From: Bifidobacterium choloepi
GTDB taxonomy: Bacteria > Actinomycetota > Actinomycetes > Actinomycetales > Bifidobacteriaceae
Direction: 5' to 3'
DNA length: 64,000 nt
Assembly (NCBI RefSeq): GCF_010667615.1
Contig: NZ_VYSG01000004.1
Span: forward strand, 62,001 to 126,000
Shown: one piece after another, positions 31,794 to 39,859 of the stretch
Position numbering within the stretch: the stretch's first letter is position 1
Layout: the number at the start of each line of letters is the position of its first letter
Position numbers and translations under genes: made by a program
Notes under the pieces: generated by a model
The model's database searches: none
Told to the model about the DNA's origin: nothing
What the model saw: the letters and a program-made list of their open reading frames with translations, nothing else

Positions 31794-33128
31794 ATGTCGG
31801 CCAAGACCACCATTCTCGACATGAATCGATTCGACCCGTCGACAGCATCCTCGCTCGACGAGCACAAGCGCGACATGGTCCGCCGCCGCGCGGCTCTCGG
31901 CAACGGCTACCGCCTGTTCTACCGCGATCCCGTCGAGATCGTCCGCGGCACCGGCTCGCACGTCTTCGACGAGCAGGGCAACGACTATCTGGATGCCTAT
32001 AACAATGTCGTCTCGGTCGGCCACTGCCATCCGCACGTCGTCGAGGCCATCAGCCGTCAGGCGGCCCTGCTCAACACCCACACACGCTACCTGCACGAGA
32101 CCATCCTCGACTACTCGGAACGCCTGCTCGCCAAGCTCCCCGAGGACATCGACCGCATCACCTACCAGTGCACCGGCTCCGAAGCGAATGATCTCGCCAT
32201 CCGCATCGCGCGCAACTACACCGGTGGCCGCGGCATCATCGTGACGAACGAGGCTTATCACGGCAACACCGATCTCGTTTCCGGTTTCTCCCCTTCCATC
32301 GGCATGGGCCAGGAACTCTCGCCGGACTGCGGCCTGCTGCCCACGCCGGACACTCACCTGCACGGCGACGAGGCGATCGGCGACTACATGGCGGCGAAGC
32401 TGAACGAGCAGATCGCGCTGATGGAAGCACGCGGCGTCAAGTTCGCCGGTCTGCTCGTCGATTCGATCTTCTCGTCGGACGGCATCTTCCCCGGCAAGCC
32501 CGGCTGGCTGAAGAAAGTCGCCGACGCCGCGCACGCGGCCGGCGGCCTGTACATCGCCGACGAAGTACAGCCCGGCTTCTGCCGCACCGGCGATGCCTTC
32601 TGGGGTTTCGAACGTCACGGTTTCGTTCCCGACATCGTGACAATGGGCAAGCCGATGGCCAACGGCATCGCCTGCTCGGCGACCGCGGTCCGTCACGACA
32701 TTCTCGACGCGTTCACCGCCCGGATTCCGTATTTCAACACGTTCGCCGGCAATCCGGTGGCGATGGCGGCGGCGAGCGCCACGCTCGACGTCATGGAGAA
32801 CGAGGATCTTATGGGTAACGCCCGCCGGATCGGCGCGATGTTCGTCTCGCAGCTCGAGGGACTCGCCGTCGAGCATCCGTGCATCGCCGACATCCGCGGC
32901 GCGGGCCTGTACATCGGCGTCGATTTCGACGACCCGGCGACCGGCGACCCGATGAGCGTCGAAACGCTCGAGCTCATCGAGCACATGCGCCGCCGCCGCG
33001 TGCTCACGTCGAACTGCGGATCGTTCGGCAACATTCTCAAGATCCGCACGCCGCTCGTCTTCAGCGCCGCCGACGTCGACCGGTACATGACGGCACTGGC
33101 AGACTCGCTCGACGCACTCGGCCTGTGA
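31794..33128 (+). CDS. Class III PLP aminotransferase, possibly an O-phospho-amine phospho-lyase
   Basis: 444 residues. PLP fold type I, class III: 'YNNVVSVGHCHPHVVEAISRQ', 'TGSEANDLAIRIAR', 'YIADEVQPGFCRTGDAFWGF' and the Schiff-base Lys in 'DIVTMGKPMANG'. Sequence character is closest to AGXT2/AGXT2L-type enzymes, which include ethanolamine-phosphate and phosphohydroxylysine phospho-lyases. Two genes on there is an APH-fold kinase, the combination seen in pathways where an amino alcohol is phosphorylated and then split to aldehyde, ammonia and phosphate. I infer such a pathway; a plain transaminase is the alternative. GGGAGG lies upstream, and SDR, kinase and APC permease follow on the same strand. 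Confidence 0.85.
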   Translation: MSAKTTILDMNRFDPSTASSLDEHKRDMVRRRAALGNGYRLFYRDPVEIVRGTGSHVFDEQGNDYLDAYNNVVSVGHCHPHVVEAISRQAALLNTHTRYLHETILDYSERLLAKLPEDIDRITYQCTGSEANDLAIRIARNYTGGRGIIVTNEAYHGNTDLVSGFSPSIGMGQELSPDCGLLPTPDTHLHGDEAIGDYMAAKLNEQIALMEARGVKFAGLLVDSIFSSDGIFPGKPGWLKKVADAAHAAGGLYIADEVQPGFCRTGDAFWGFERHGFVPDIVTMGKPMANGIACSATAVRHDILDAFTARIPYFNTFAGNPVAMAAASATLDVMENEDLMGNARRIGAMFVSQLEGLAVEHPCIADIRGAGLYIGVDFDDPATGDPMSVETLELIEHMRRRRVLTSNCGSFGNILKIRTPLVFSAADVDRYMTALADSLDALGL

Positions 33129-33185
33129 AATTGGCACGATTCTTCCGTTTTCATCCCCATCCCGCTTCATGACAAGGAACTTCCC

Positions 33186-33977
33186 ATGACCACTCTCAAC
33201 AACAAGGTCGCCGTCGTCACCGGCGCCTCGAAGGGCATCGGCGCGGGCATCGCACGCGTCTTCGCGCGACAGGGAGCGAGCGTCGTGCTCGCGGCGCGGG
33301 GCGCCGACGTGCTCGACCTCGCCGCCGAGCTGCGCGCCGAGGGTTGCGAGGCGACCGGCGTGCAGTGCGACGTCACGGACCCGCGAGACTGCAAGCGCCT
33401 GGCGCGCACCGCCGTCGAATCGTACGGCCGCATCGACATTCTCGACTGCAACGCCGGGATCTGCCGGCTCGGCAATTTTCTCGACGAGAACGATTCGTGG
33501 CGAGATGCCCACGTCAACGTCAATATCAATGGCGTGTGGAACGCCTGCAAGAGCGTCATTCCCGAGATTGTCCGCGCCGGCGGCGGCGCCGTCGTCATCA
33601 CGTCGTCGGTGACCGGCGACTTGGTCGCCGATCCGGGCGAGGCGGCCTACGCGATGACGAAGGCCGCGCTGGTCGGCCTGACGAAGGCGCTGGCCCGCGA
33701 GTTTGCCGACCGGAACGTGCGCGTTAACTGCATCTGTCCCGGCTACATCCGCACGCCGCTCGTGGAGGGCATGGCGGAGCAGTCCGATCCGGACAACCCC
33801 GAGCGAGCCATTGACGAGATCGCCCGCGCCGTGCCGCTCGGCCGGCTGGGCACGCCGGAGGAATGCGGCCAGCTGTGCGCGTTCCTCGCCTCGGATGACG
33901 CCAGCTATATCACCGGCGCGCAGGTCGTCATCGACGGCGGCTCCACGCTTCCCGAGACCACATCGATGGGCCAGTAG
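33186..33977 (+). CDS. Short-chain dehydrogenase/reductase, UcpA-like
   Basis: 263 residues, complete SDR. Cofactor motif 'VVTGASKGIGAGIARVFARQ' (TGxxxGxG), 'CNAG' in 'LDCNAGICRLGNFLDENDSW', catalytic Ser in 'ITSSVTGDLVADPGEAAYAM' and the Tyr-x-x-x-Lys in 'YAMTK'. The wording 'ICRLGNFLD', 'VTGDLVADPGE' and 'VIDGGSTLPET' matches E. coli UcpA closely as I remember it. It probably reduces or oxidises an aldehyde or hydroxy intermediate of the pathway coded by its neighbours. It lies 57 bp after the aminotransferase gene. The segment 'LDENDSWRD' is coded by a GAACGATTC copy. Confidence 0.88.
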   Translation: MTTLNNKVAVVTGASKGIGAGIARVFARQGASVVLAARGADVLDLAAELRAEGCEATGVQCDVTDPRDCKRLARTAVESYGRIDILDCNAGICRLGNFLDENDSWRDAHVNVNINGVWNACKSVIPEIVRAGGGAVVITSSVTGDLVADPGEAAYAMTKAALVGLTKALAREFADRNVRVNCICPGYIRTPLVEGMAEQSDPDNPERAIDEIARAVPLGRLGTPEECGQLCAFLASDDASYITGAQVVIDGGSTLPETTSMGQ

Positions 33978-34003
33978 TCCCGCCACAAGGAAGAGAGGAT
34001 GAC

Positions 34004-34999
34004 ATGTCTGTTTTCGAGGACACGAGCATTTTCGACGATGTCGCCAACGAGGCCATCCGCGCCTATCCGCTGGGTGACCAGGCCCATGCGCGGCTGCTGC
34101 AACTGTCGGAAAACGCCACCTACCTGGTGGAGGACGCCGACGGACTGCCCGAGGGCATCCTGCGCGTCGGCCGCCCCGGCTATCACACACTCGAGGAGTA
34201 CCGCAGCGAAATGGCGTGGCTGCGCCAGATCAACGACTACACGCCGCTTGTCGTCGCCAATCCGCTGCCCGCCAGCGACGGCACCGACATCCAGGTCGTG
34301 CGGGCGAGCGACGGCAACGAGTATTTCTGCGTCATGACCGAGTTCCTCGAGGGCACCGCGCCGGACGAGAACGACGAGGCGGCCGCGGTCCGTCAGTTCC
34401 GCGCACTGGGCAAGACGACTGCCTATCTGCACCGGCAGACGGAAATCTGGAACGGCACGACCAGCCTCGACCGCTGGCACTGGACCTACGAGACGATTCT
34501 CGGCGACAGTGCCATCTGGGGCGACTGGCGGGCAATGCCGGGCCTGAGTGCCGCGAACGTCGAGCAGTTCTCGCGCTGCTGCGACGTCATTCGCCGGCGT
34601 CTGGAACGCTACGGCCGCAACGAGCACAACTACGGGCTCATTCACGCCGACCTGCGCGTGGCCAACCTGCTCGTCGAGGGCGAGCAAATCAAGGTCATCG
34701 ACTTCGACGACTGCGGCTTCGGCTGGTACCTGCACGACCTGGCGAGCGCGCTGTCGTTCATCGAGACGAAACCGGTCGTGCCCGATCTCGTCAACGCGTG
34801 GCTTGACGGCTACCGCGAGGTCATGCCGTTCACCGACACCGACTTCATGGAAATCGACACGTTCATCATGATGCGCCGGCTGCAACTGATGGCCTGGATT
34901 GGCAGTCATCTCGACTCCGACCCGGTCAGGGAGCTCGCCGACGGCTTCATCGACGGCACCGTCGAGCTGGCCGACCGCTATCTCAAGCTGTTCGGCTAG
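34004..34999 (+). CDS. APH-fold phosphotransferase (small-molecule kinase)
   Basis: 331 residues. Aminoglycoside-phosphotransferase/choline-kinase fold: a nucleotide lobe, then the catalytic 'YGLIHADLRVANLLV' (HxDxxxxN pattern) and metal site 'IKVIDFDDCGFGWYLHDLAS'. This exact style, 'IDFDDCGFGWYLHDLA', is typical of homoserine-kinase-II and hydroxylysine-kinase relatives rather than antibiotic kinases. It probably phosphorylates an amino alcohol or hydroxy-amino acid imported by the APC permease, making the substrate for the class III enzyme. 26 bp after the SDR gene; AGAGAGGATGAC precedes the ATG. Confidence 0.85.
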   Translation: MSVFEDTSIFDDVANEAIRAYPLGDQAHARLLQLSENATYLVEDADGLPEGILRVGRPGYHTLEEYRSEMAWLRQINDYTPLVVANPLPASDGTDIQVVRASDGNEYFCVMTEFLEGTAPDENDEAAAVRQFRALGKTTAYLHRQTEIWNGTTSLDRWHWTYETILGDSAIWGDWRAMPGLSAANVEQFSRCCDVIRRRLERYGRNEHNYGLIHADLRVANLLVEGEQIKVIDFDDCGFGWYLHDLASALSFIETKPVVPDLVNAWLDGYREVMPFTDTDFMEIDTFIMMRRLQLMAWIGSHLDSDPVRELADGFIDGTVELADRYLKLFG

Positions 35000-35129
35000 G
35001 TTCCGGTACCACGCCACTCCGGACGAATCGTTCATCACTATTCATTTCGACCACTACAGACTTCCAATTCCATGACCTGACCATTTGAATCACCCAAGCC
35101 ACCCCACAGCGGGTGCGGAAGGAGAGACC

Positions 35130-36584
35130 ATGTCCGCGACCAAATCCTCCACGCCGGTTCCGGCAAGCGCCACCGGCGGCAATGTCCCCGCGAGCGGCCT
35201 CAAGAAAAGCCTGCGACTGCTGTTCGTCTACACGCTGGCCACCGGCGCCATCTTCACGTTCGTCTGCTACTGGGACGGCATTTTCCTGTCCTACTGCGGC
35301 CCGGGCACCTGCCTCGGCTTCATGCTGATGACGGCCATGGTGCTGCCGATCGGCTTTGTCTACGCCGAGCTGTCCTCGATGCTGCCGAGTACCGGATCGT
35401 GTCTGGTGTTCAACACCGTCGGCATGAACAAGCATGCGGGATTCTGGTCAGCATGGCTCATCATGTGCGCGTGGCTTGCCGTGCCGGCGGCCGGCGTGCT
35501 CGGCATTCTCGAATGGCTCAACTACCAGTTCCTCGGCAATAGTCTCAACGGCACGCATGCCGTGATCATCGGCGCCGCCATGCTGTGCGTGTGGTGCGTG
35601 ATCAGCCTGTGCAAGAACGTCGTCGCCGGCAGCCTGCAGACCGCCATGCTGTTCATCGCCATCGGTGGCCTGCTGGTCACGGCCGCGATGTTCTTCTTCT
35701 CCGGTCACTGGAGCATCTCCAACTTCGCGTCGTTCTTCGCGAACGCCAACGCCGGCGACTACGGCATCGGACTGGGCTGGATCATCGGCTGCGCGTTCCT
35801 GATCACGCCGTACTTCGGTTTCGAGACGGTGCCGGCGATGGTCGAGGAGGGCACGTTCCCGATCAAGGACCAGAAGAAGGCCATCCTCGGATCCGTGCTT
35901 ACCTGCGGCATCATCTATGCAATCTTCTACTTCGCCGAGGCCGGCTGCATTGACTGGAACGCCTACGCCTTCGACGGTTCCCCGTTCGTCACGTTCGAGA
36001 CGCTCAAGCTCGTGTTCGGCGGCGCCGGCTGGATGAGCTGGTTCGTCATCGCGCTCGGCATCTTCGGCGTCGTCTTCCCGATCGGCACGTCGGTGCTCGG
36101 CTTCTGGTACTCGGCGGTGCGCATGCTCTTCGCAATGGGTCGCCAGAACTTCCTGCCGAAGTCGTTCGCCAAGTGCAACCGCTACGGCCAGCCGATCGTG
36201 CCGAACCTGCTCATCCTCGTCATCAGCATCGGCTTCCTGGCCATGCAGTCCATCACGGCATTCTTCGACCTGATGGCCTTCGCCTGCGCCATCTGCTACG
36301 CGATGAGCAGCATCTCCGCCATCCTGCTCGACATCCGTCATCCCGAGTGGGAACGACCCTACCGCGCTCCCGGCGGCATGGCCATGAAGATCGCCTCCCT
36401 GGTCATCTCGGTGACGGTCGCCTTCTTCTGCTGCATTGGCATCGGCGTGGAAACGTGGGTCGGCTTCGCCGGCTACATGGGCGTCGGTCTGGTGCTGTGG
36501 GCGAGCATGCTCGTCAAGTGGCGCGTCAAGGGCGAGAACTCCACCGTCTGGATGCGCACGCCGGCCGGCGTCCTCGAATACTGA
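35130..36584 (+). CDS. APC-superfamily amino acid/amine permease
   Basis: 484 residues, about twelve membrane segments. The first helix region is 'FTFVCYWDGIFLSYCGPGTC', followed by 'MMTAMVLPIGFVYAELSSML' with the APC-type unwound helix, and 'WIIGCAFLITPYFGFETVPA MVEEG' where the F.G.E......E pattern of APC transporters is clear. Substrate is probably an amino acid or amine used by the neighbouring kinase and aminotransferase. I begin at ATG 35130 because AAGGAGAG is directly upstream. It is followed by a hairpin and then by a P-II gene. Confidence 0.9.
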   Translation: MSATKSSTPVPASATGGNVPASGLKKSLRLLFVYTLATGAIFTFVCYWDGIFLSYCGPGTCLGFMLMTAMVLPIGFVYAELSSMLPSTGSCLVFNTVGMNKHAGFWSAWLIMCAWLAVPAAGVLGILEWLNYQFLGNSLNGTHAVIIGAAMLCVWCVISLCKNVVAGSLQTAMLFIAIGGLLVTAAMFFFSGHWSISNFASFFANANAGDYGIGLGWIIGCAFLITPYFGFETVPAMVEEGTFPIKDQKKAILGSVLTCGIIYAIFYFAEAGCIDWNAYAFDGSPFVTFETLKLVFGGAGWMSWFVIALGIFGVVFPIGTSVLGFWYSAVRMLFAMGRQNFLPKSFAKCNRYGQPIVPNLLILVISIGFLAMQSITAFFDLMAFACAICYAMSSISAILLDIRHPEWERPYRAPGGMAMKIASLVISVTVAFFCCIGIGVETWVGFAGYMGVGLVLWASMLVKWRVKGENSTVWMRTPAGVLEY

Positions 36585-36637
36585 GCTTCGGTGTCCACCT
36601 CCGCAAAACCGAACACACTGACCCCCGAATAATGACC

Positions 36638-36672
36638 GGGCGCCGAGGACCTGCCCTGAGCCTTCGGCGCCC
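36638..36672 (+). terminator. Hairpin between the APC permease and P-II genes
   Basis: GGGCGCCGAGG and CCTTCGGCGCCC form a long stem without a strong T-run; it may be an attenuator setting P-II level relative to the permease. Confidence 0.55.
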
Positions 36673-36704
36673 ACTTACGCTTTTCATTCACCACAGGAGC
36701 GATC

Positions 36705-37046
36705 ATGAAGGAATTGGAATTCATCATCAACGGCGAAAAGCTCGAGGCGCTCAAGAACGTACTCGACCAGTTCAGCAACCGCGGCATCACGCTCACGTCG
36801 GCCATGGGCTACGGCCACCAGCACGGGCTGCGGCAGGTGTATACGCGCGACGACCGGCAGGGCGTGGCATTGCTGCCGAAGATCAGCGTGCGCACCGTCG
36901 TTCCGGATGACGAGGTCGACAGTCTCGTCGATGCCGTCGTCAACCGGCTGGGCACGTCGAGCTTCGGCGATGGCAAGATCTTCGTGCGCAACATCGAACA
37001 GGCCATCCGCATCCGCACCAACGAACGCGACGACGACGCACTATAG
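36705..37046 (+). CDS. P-II (GlnB/GlnK) family signalling protein with divergent T-loop
   Basis: 113 residues, standard length. It keeps the P-II strand order 'KELEFIINGEKLEALKNVLD', the T-loop entry 'AMGYGHQHGLRQVYTRDD', 'VALLPKISVRTVVPDDEVDS' and the C-loop 'GTSSFGDGKIFVRNIEQAIRIRT'. The Tyr51 context of classical GlnB (RGAEY) is replaced by 'TRDDRQG', so uridylylation at that site is unlikely. Instead of amtB it sits just after an APC permease, so it may gate that transporter in response to ATP/ADP or 2-oxoglutarate. CAGGAG precedes the ATG. It resembles the transporter-linked non-canonical P-II groups. Confidence 0.85.
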   Translation: MKELEFIINGEKLEALKNVLDQFSNRGITLTSAMGYGHQHGLRQVYTRDDRQGVALLPKISVRTVVPDDEVDSLVDAVVNRLGTSSFGDGKIFVRNIEQAIRIRTNERDDDAL

Positions 37047-37246
37047 GTCGCTTCTCCGCGCCGTCCAGTCACACTCCATCCCCGTCCCGCACTTCCTCTT
37101 GTGGGATCGTGAGTCCAAGAAAAGCGAACGACATCAGGCAGCTCAGGTTTGTGACATCCACAGGACACATTGTCCCGTTACGATACCGGATAATCCAACC
37201 CACCCTTCATCTGGAAACGGGACACGGCAACAGGAGGGCGGCAATC

Positions 37247-38032
37247 ATGGCGACGGAAACGGGAGCGCGATCGGCGGCAGCGGCGCGCGCGGTGCATGAC
37301 ATTCACGTGCTCGCGGACGTCGATGGCCTCGGCATCGGCAGCCGGCTGCCGTCGGAACGCGAGCTCGCCGAGCGTCTCCACGTCTCGCGATCCACGGTCC
37401 GGCTCGCGCTCGACATCATGCGCGCGCACGGGGAAATCGTCACGAGGGCCGGCCGCGCCGGCACCGTCATCGCCAGCGACATCGCCCATCACGCTGCGCC
37501 GTCCCGCATCGACATCAACGCGAAATCGGCAAGAATCATCGACCGACGCACGGCGAGCACGTCCGGCATTCCGCACATGCTCGCCTCCCAGGGCATGGAC
37601 TGCGCGACGACGGTGATCGACGCGGCCGTGCGCGAGTGTCCGCCGGAAATCTGCCGCGCGTTTCAGGTTCCCGCGTTGCAGCAGCTCATCTGCGTCGAAC
37701 GCGTCCGGTCCGTCGACGGCCAGCCCTTCTCCCACGAACGCACTTACCTGCATCCGCACGACTATCCCGATTTCCTCGAGTGCGACCTGACGCAGTCGAT
37801 CTACCAGACCTTGCAATTCCAGTACGGCACCGTGCTGCGCGCCGTCGACGAGACGATCGAGATGGTGCCGGCATTCGGCAGCATCGCGCGCCAGCTTCGC
37901 GTGCCTAGTGGCACCCCGCTGCTGGCCGCCTGTTCGCGCGCCACCGACACGCTCGGCCACACCGTCGTCGTCTCCATCGACGCCTACGTCGCCGCCCAGG
38001 TCCGCCTGACCACCTCCCGCACGTTGGAGTGA
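37247..38032 (+). CDS. GntR/HutC-family regulator
   Basis: 261 residues. Winged-helix N-terminus 'GIGSRLPSERELAERLHVSR STVRLALDIMRAHGEIVTRAGR', then a UTRA-type ligand domain ('AVRECPPEICRAFQVPALQQ', 'ERTYLHPHDYPDFLECDLTQ', 'GSIARQLRVPSGTPLLAACS'). Probably controls the preceding aminotransferase-SDR-kinase-APC-P-II genes, sensing their substrate. ATG 37247 has AGGAGGG at good distance; reading from an upstream ATG at 37109 would add 46 residues unlike the family. A separate promoter may lie in the 200-bp gap at 37047-37246. Confidence 0.88.
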   Translation: MATETGARSAAAARAVHDIHVLADVDGLGIGSRLPSERELAERLHVSRSTVRLALDIMRAHGEIVTRAGRAGTVIASDIAHHAAPSRIDINAKSARIIDRRTASTSGIPHMLASQGMDCATTVIDAAVRECPPEICRAFQVPALQQLICVERVRSVDGQPFSHERTYLHPHDYPDFLECDLTQSIYQTLQFQYGTVLRAVDETIEMVPAFGSIARQLRVPSGTPLLAACSRATDTLGHTVVVSIDAYVAAQVRLTTSRTLE

Positions 38033-38094
38033 GCCCCTCGGCTCCCGGCCCTTCGGCATTTGATGTCACCAAGACGGCACCGGCAACAAGCCCC

Positions 38095-38559
38095 TCATGC
38101 TCGCATGACGTTGTACGTCCGGTGCAGGAATGCGGCCATGTCCTGACGGATCACCTCGTTCATGCCGCGAAACGTGCGCGTGCCATTCTTCTCCTCCCAG
38201 CCGGTCGTGATTCCTACCGATGCGCACCACCAGATTTCCCTGGCATGGTCCGTATTGTCGTCAACGTCAGCGAAGTATGCCTCGTCCGCGGCACTTGGCG
38301 TGTACGCCGGCGATCCCGCCAGCCGGTACAGGAATGCCGCCATGTCCTGTCGCACGATGGCATTGCCGGGCCGGAACTCGCGCACGCTGACAGTCTGCGT
38401 CCCGGAACCGTAGACCTCATTCTCGGTACTGTCCGTGGCGGAAGAATCGTTCCCATTACCAATATCGCCAACGGTTGCCTTGACAAGCCAGCCCTCGGTG
38501 ATGCCGGTCGCCTCGGCCGGCTGCTTCTCCCCACCCGCAGCCAACACCGCCGACCCCAT
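38095..38559 (-). pseudogene. Truncated surface-protein C-terminal domain (SLH-like repeats)
   Basis: 154 codons. The reading frame matches the C-terminal repeats of large bifidobacterial cell-surface proteins: 'FRPGNAIVRQDMAAFLYRLAGS', 'AYFADVDDNTDHAREIWWCA', 'SVGITTGWEEKNGTRTFRGM' and 'IRQDMAAFLHRTYNV'. These resemble S-layer-homology-type units that bind the cell wall. No signal peptide, substrate domain or full-length N-terminus precedes it, so I treat it as a gene remnant. A GAATCGTTC copy at 38444 codes 'GNDSSATD'. Convergent with gntR. A weak ribosome site exists at 38559, so expression of a small cytoplasmic fragment is possible but unlikely. Confidence 0.75.
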
Positions 38560-38591
38560 TGTCGGCGTTCTCTTCCAACCGTGTCGCCATT

Positions 38592-39045
38592 GTATGCGGT
38601 CGCTTCATGGCCAAGTTCGAATTTCCCATATCAGGGCCCCATGAGGCATCCGCCAGATCAAAATTGTCAGCCGCCTCACGCCTGCAACCGGCTTTCATGT
38701 CCCTCTCGCCAGAAGGCACACGAAATTGTCAGGCACCTCACGCTTATGACTACGTAGCGTGTATCTGCCGCCAGACAGCCTCCAGAATTGGCAGACACCT
38801 CACGCTTCGTTCCCCTGCGCATGAGCCCGCCGTCAGAACGGCCAGAAAATTGGCAGACGCCTCATGCTTCGCCTTCCCGCCCATGAGTCTGCCGCCAGAG
38901 TGACCGGAAAATTGGCACTCGCCTCATCCTTGCCACACCCCACGCGTGAGCTTGTTGCCAAATTGCCCGGCATGGTGTCGGGCGCCTCACGCTGGGCGGC
39001 CCAAGCATGAGGCGGCCGCCATATCCGCCAGCATTTTGTCCTCGC
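38592..39045. repeat. Tandem array of degenerate hairpin units, 62-bp period
   Basis: Six to seven units. Each has AAATTGGCAGACGCCTCACG, about 12 variable bases, then GCATGAGCCTGCCGCCAGA, the two blocks being imperfect inverted repeats. The ATTG word begins at 38663, 38725, 38787, 38849 and 38911, exactly 62 bp apart; the GCCTCA word continues the phase at 38921 and 38983. Variable segments are too short and the conserved blocks too diverged for a CRISPR array. Confidence 0.88.
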
Positions 39046-39119
39046 AACAACGCAGAAACCCGCGCCCCAAGTCGTTTCGTGTCGGGAAACGGATGAGGTC
39101 GCGGGTTCCGCGGTATATG

Positions 39120-39162
39120 GTCGCGCCGGTCGCGCCGGTCGCGCTGGTCGCGCTGTTCGCGC
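39120..39162. repeat. 9-bp microsatellite
   Basis: About five degenerate copies of GGTCGCGCC (with CTG and GTT variants). Confidence 0.8.
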
Positions 39163-39245
39163 AAGTCATGGGTGCTGCACCAGCCAATCGGACGAGCCGG
39201 TCGGCAGCGCAGGCCGGTACAGTTGCAGCCGGCGCAGAAACAAGC

Positions 39246-39500
39246 TCAGCTCTCGAGCACCATCTGCTCGGCGTGCTTCCAGCGGGAAATGCAGCGCTCG
39301 ACGCGCTTGTAGCCGATGATCTTCGGGTCGAGGCCGGCCTCGCGGAAGATGACGGCCGGGGATTCGCCGGCATTGTACCGGCGCATGCATTCGTCACGGA
39401 AAGCCGACGAGTAGGAAATGCGAGTCTGCGTCACGGAATCGACGGCGTCAAGAGACCACAGGTACTTGCGGGTCTTGGCGGTAAAGGCACCACCAGCCAC
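39246..39500 (-). CDS. Small helix-turn-helix protein, transposase-orfA-like
   Basis: 84 residues. 'YSSAFRDECMRRYNAGESPAVIFREAGLDPKIIGYKRVERCISRWK' has the spacing of a transposase-type helix-turn-helix (recognition of mobile DNA ends) found as small stand-alone genes in bifidobacteria and coriobacteria. No catalytic DDE domain follows. It could be an orphan regulator or a relic of an IS3-type element. GTG 39500 is preceded by AAGGAG at good spacing, so I keep that start. It is next to a decayed surface-protein gene, which fits a former mobile region. Confidence 0.6.
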   Translation of the reverse strand: MAGGAFTAKTRKYLWSLDAVDSVTQTRISYSSAFRDECMRRYNAGESPAVIFREAGLDPKIIGYKRVERCISRWKHAEQMVLES

Positions 39501-39859
39501 TTTTGCGCTCCTTGGGTTGGGTCTGCACGGCCGGCAGCCCGGGGCGAATCGGGCACGACGGCGGTCAGACAGAATCGGTTGTTTTGTTCTTTCGTGTATT
39601 GGGGTAGCGAAAAGACACGGAGCCGCCGTGGCGCTCTCCGCAGGGTCTCTCGTCTCTCAAACCAGATATAGAAATGTACCACCAGGGGCTGAATTTTCTC
39701 TCTCGGCGCAATTCGGGGGTGTCTGTACGGGGGCATGACTGAATCGCTTCATTTATTGAAAAATAATAGGAACGATTCGCCCGTGTTCAGCCCGAACGCT
39801 ACCGTGGAGGGAAGTACACAGCACAACAGCGCCAGTGACCTGGCGGGAGGATCGTGGCC
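39501..39859. other. Intergenic region upstream of the HAD gene
   Basis: About 360 bp. Its right part (39745-39780) is AT-rich and ends in a GAACGATTC copy; it should contain the HAD promoter. I see no gene or clear repeat in the left part. Confidence 0.5.

Larger units (their letters stand above)
38560..39245. other. Gene-free region with a tandem hairpin array
   Basis: About 690 bp. Almost all of it is the 62-bp repeat array (38592-39045) followed by a short 9-bp microsatellite. I see no supported gene. Confidence 0.8.

Noticed and set aside
31794-33128. Glutamate-1-semialdehyde aminomutase (hemL) or acetylornithine aminotransferase.
   Set aside because: No haem or arginine genes nearby, and signature segments fit AGXT2-like enzymes better.
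34004-34999. An aminoglycoside resistance gene.
   Set aside because: The catalytic phrasing resembles homoserine/hydroxylysine-type kinases and the operon context is amino-compound catabolism.
38592-39045. Possible CRISPR array (62-bp period resembles repeat plus spacer).
   Set aside because: The conserved blocks are diverged and inverted, the variable parts are only about 12 bases, and there are no cas genes nearby.
38862-39164. A small minus-strand frame with RDQRDRRDRRD repeats.
   Set aside because: It is only the translation of the 9-bp microsatellite.
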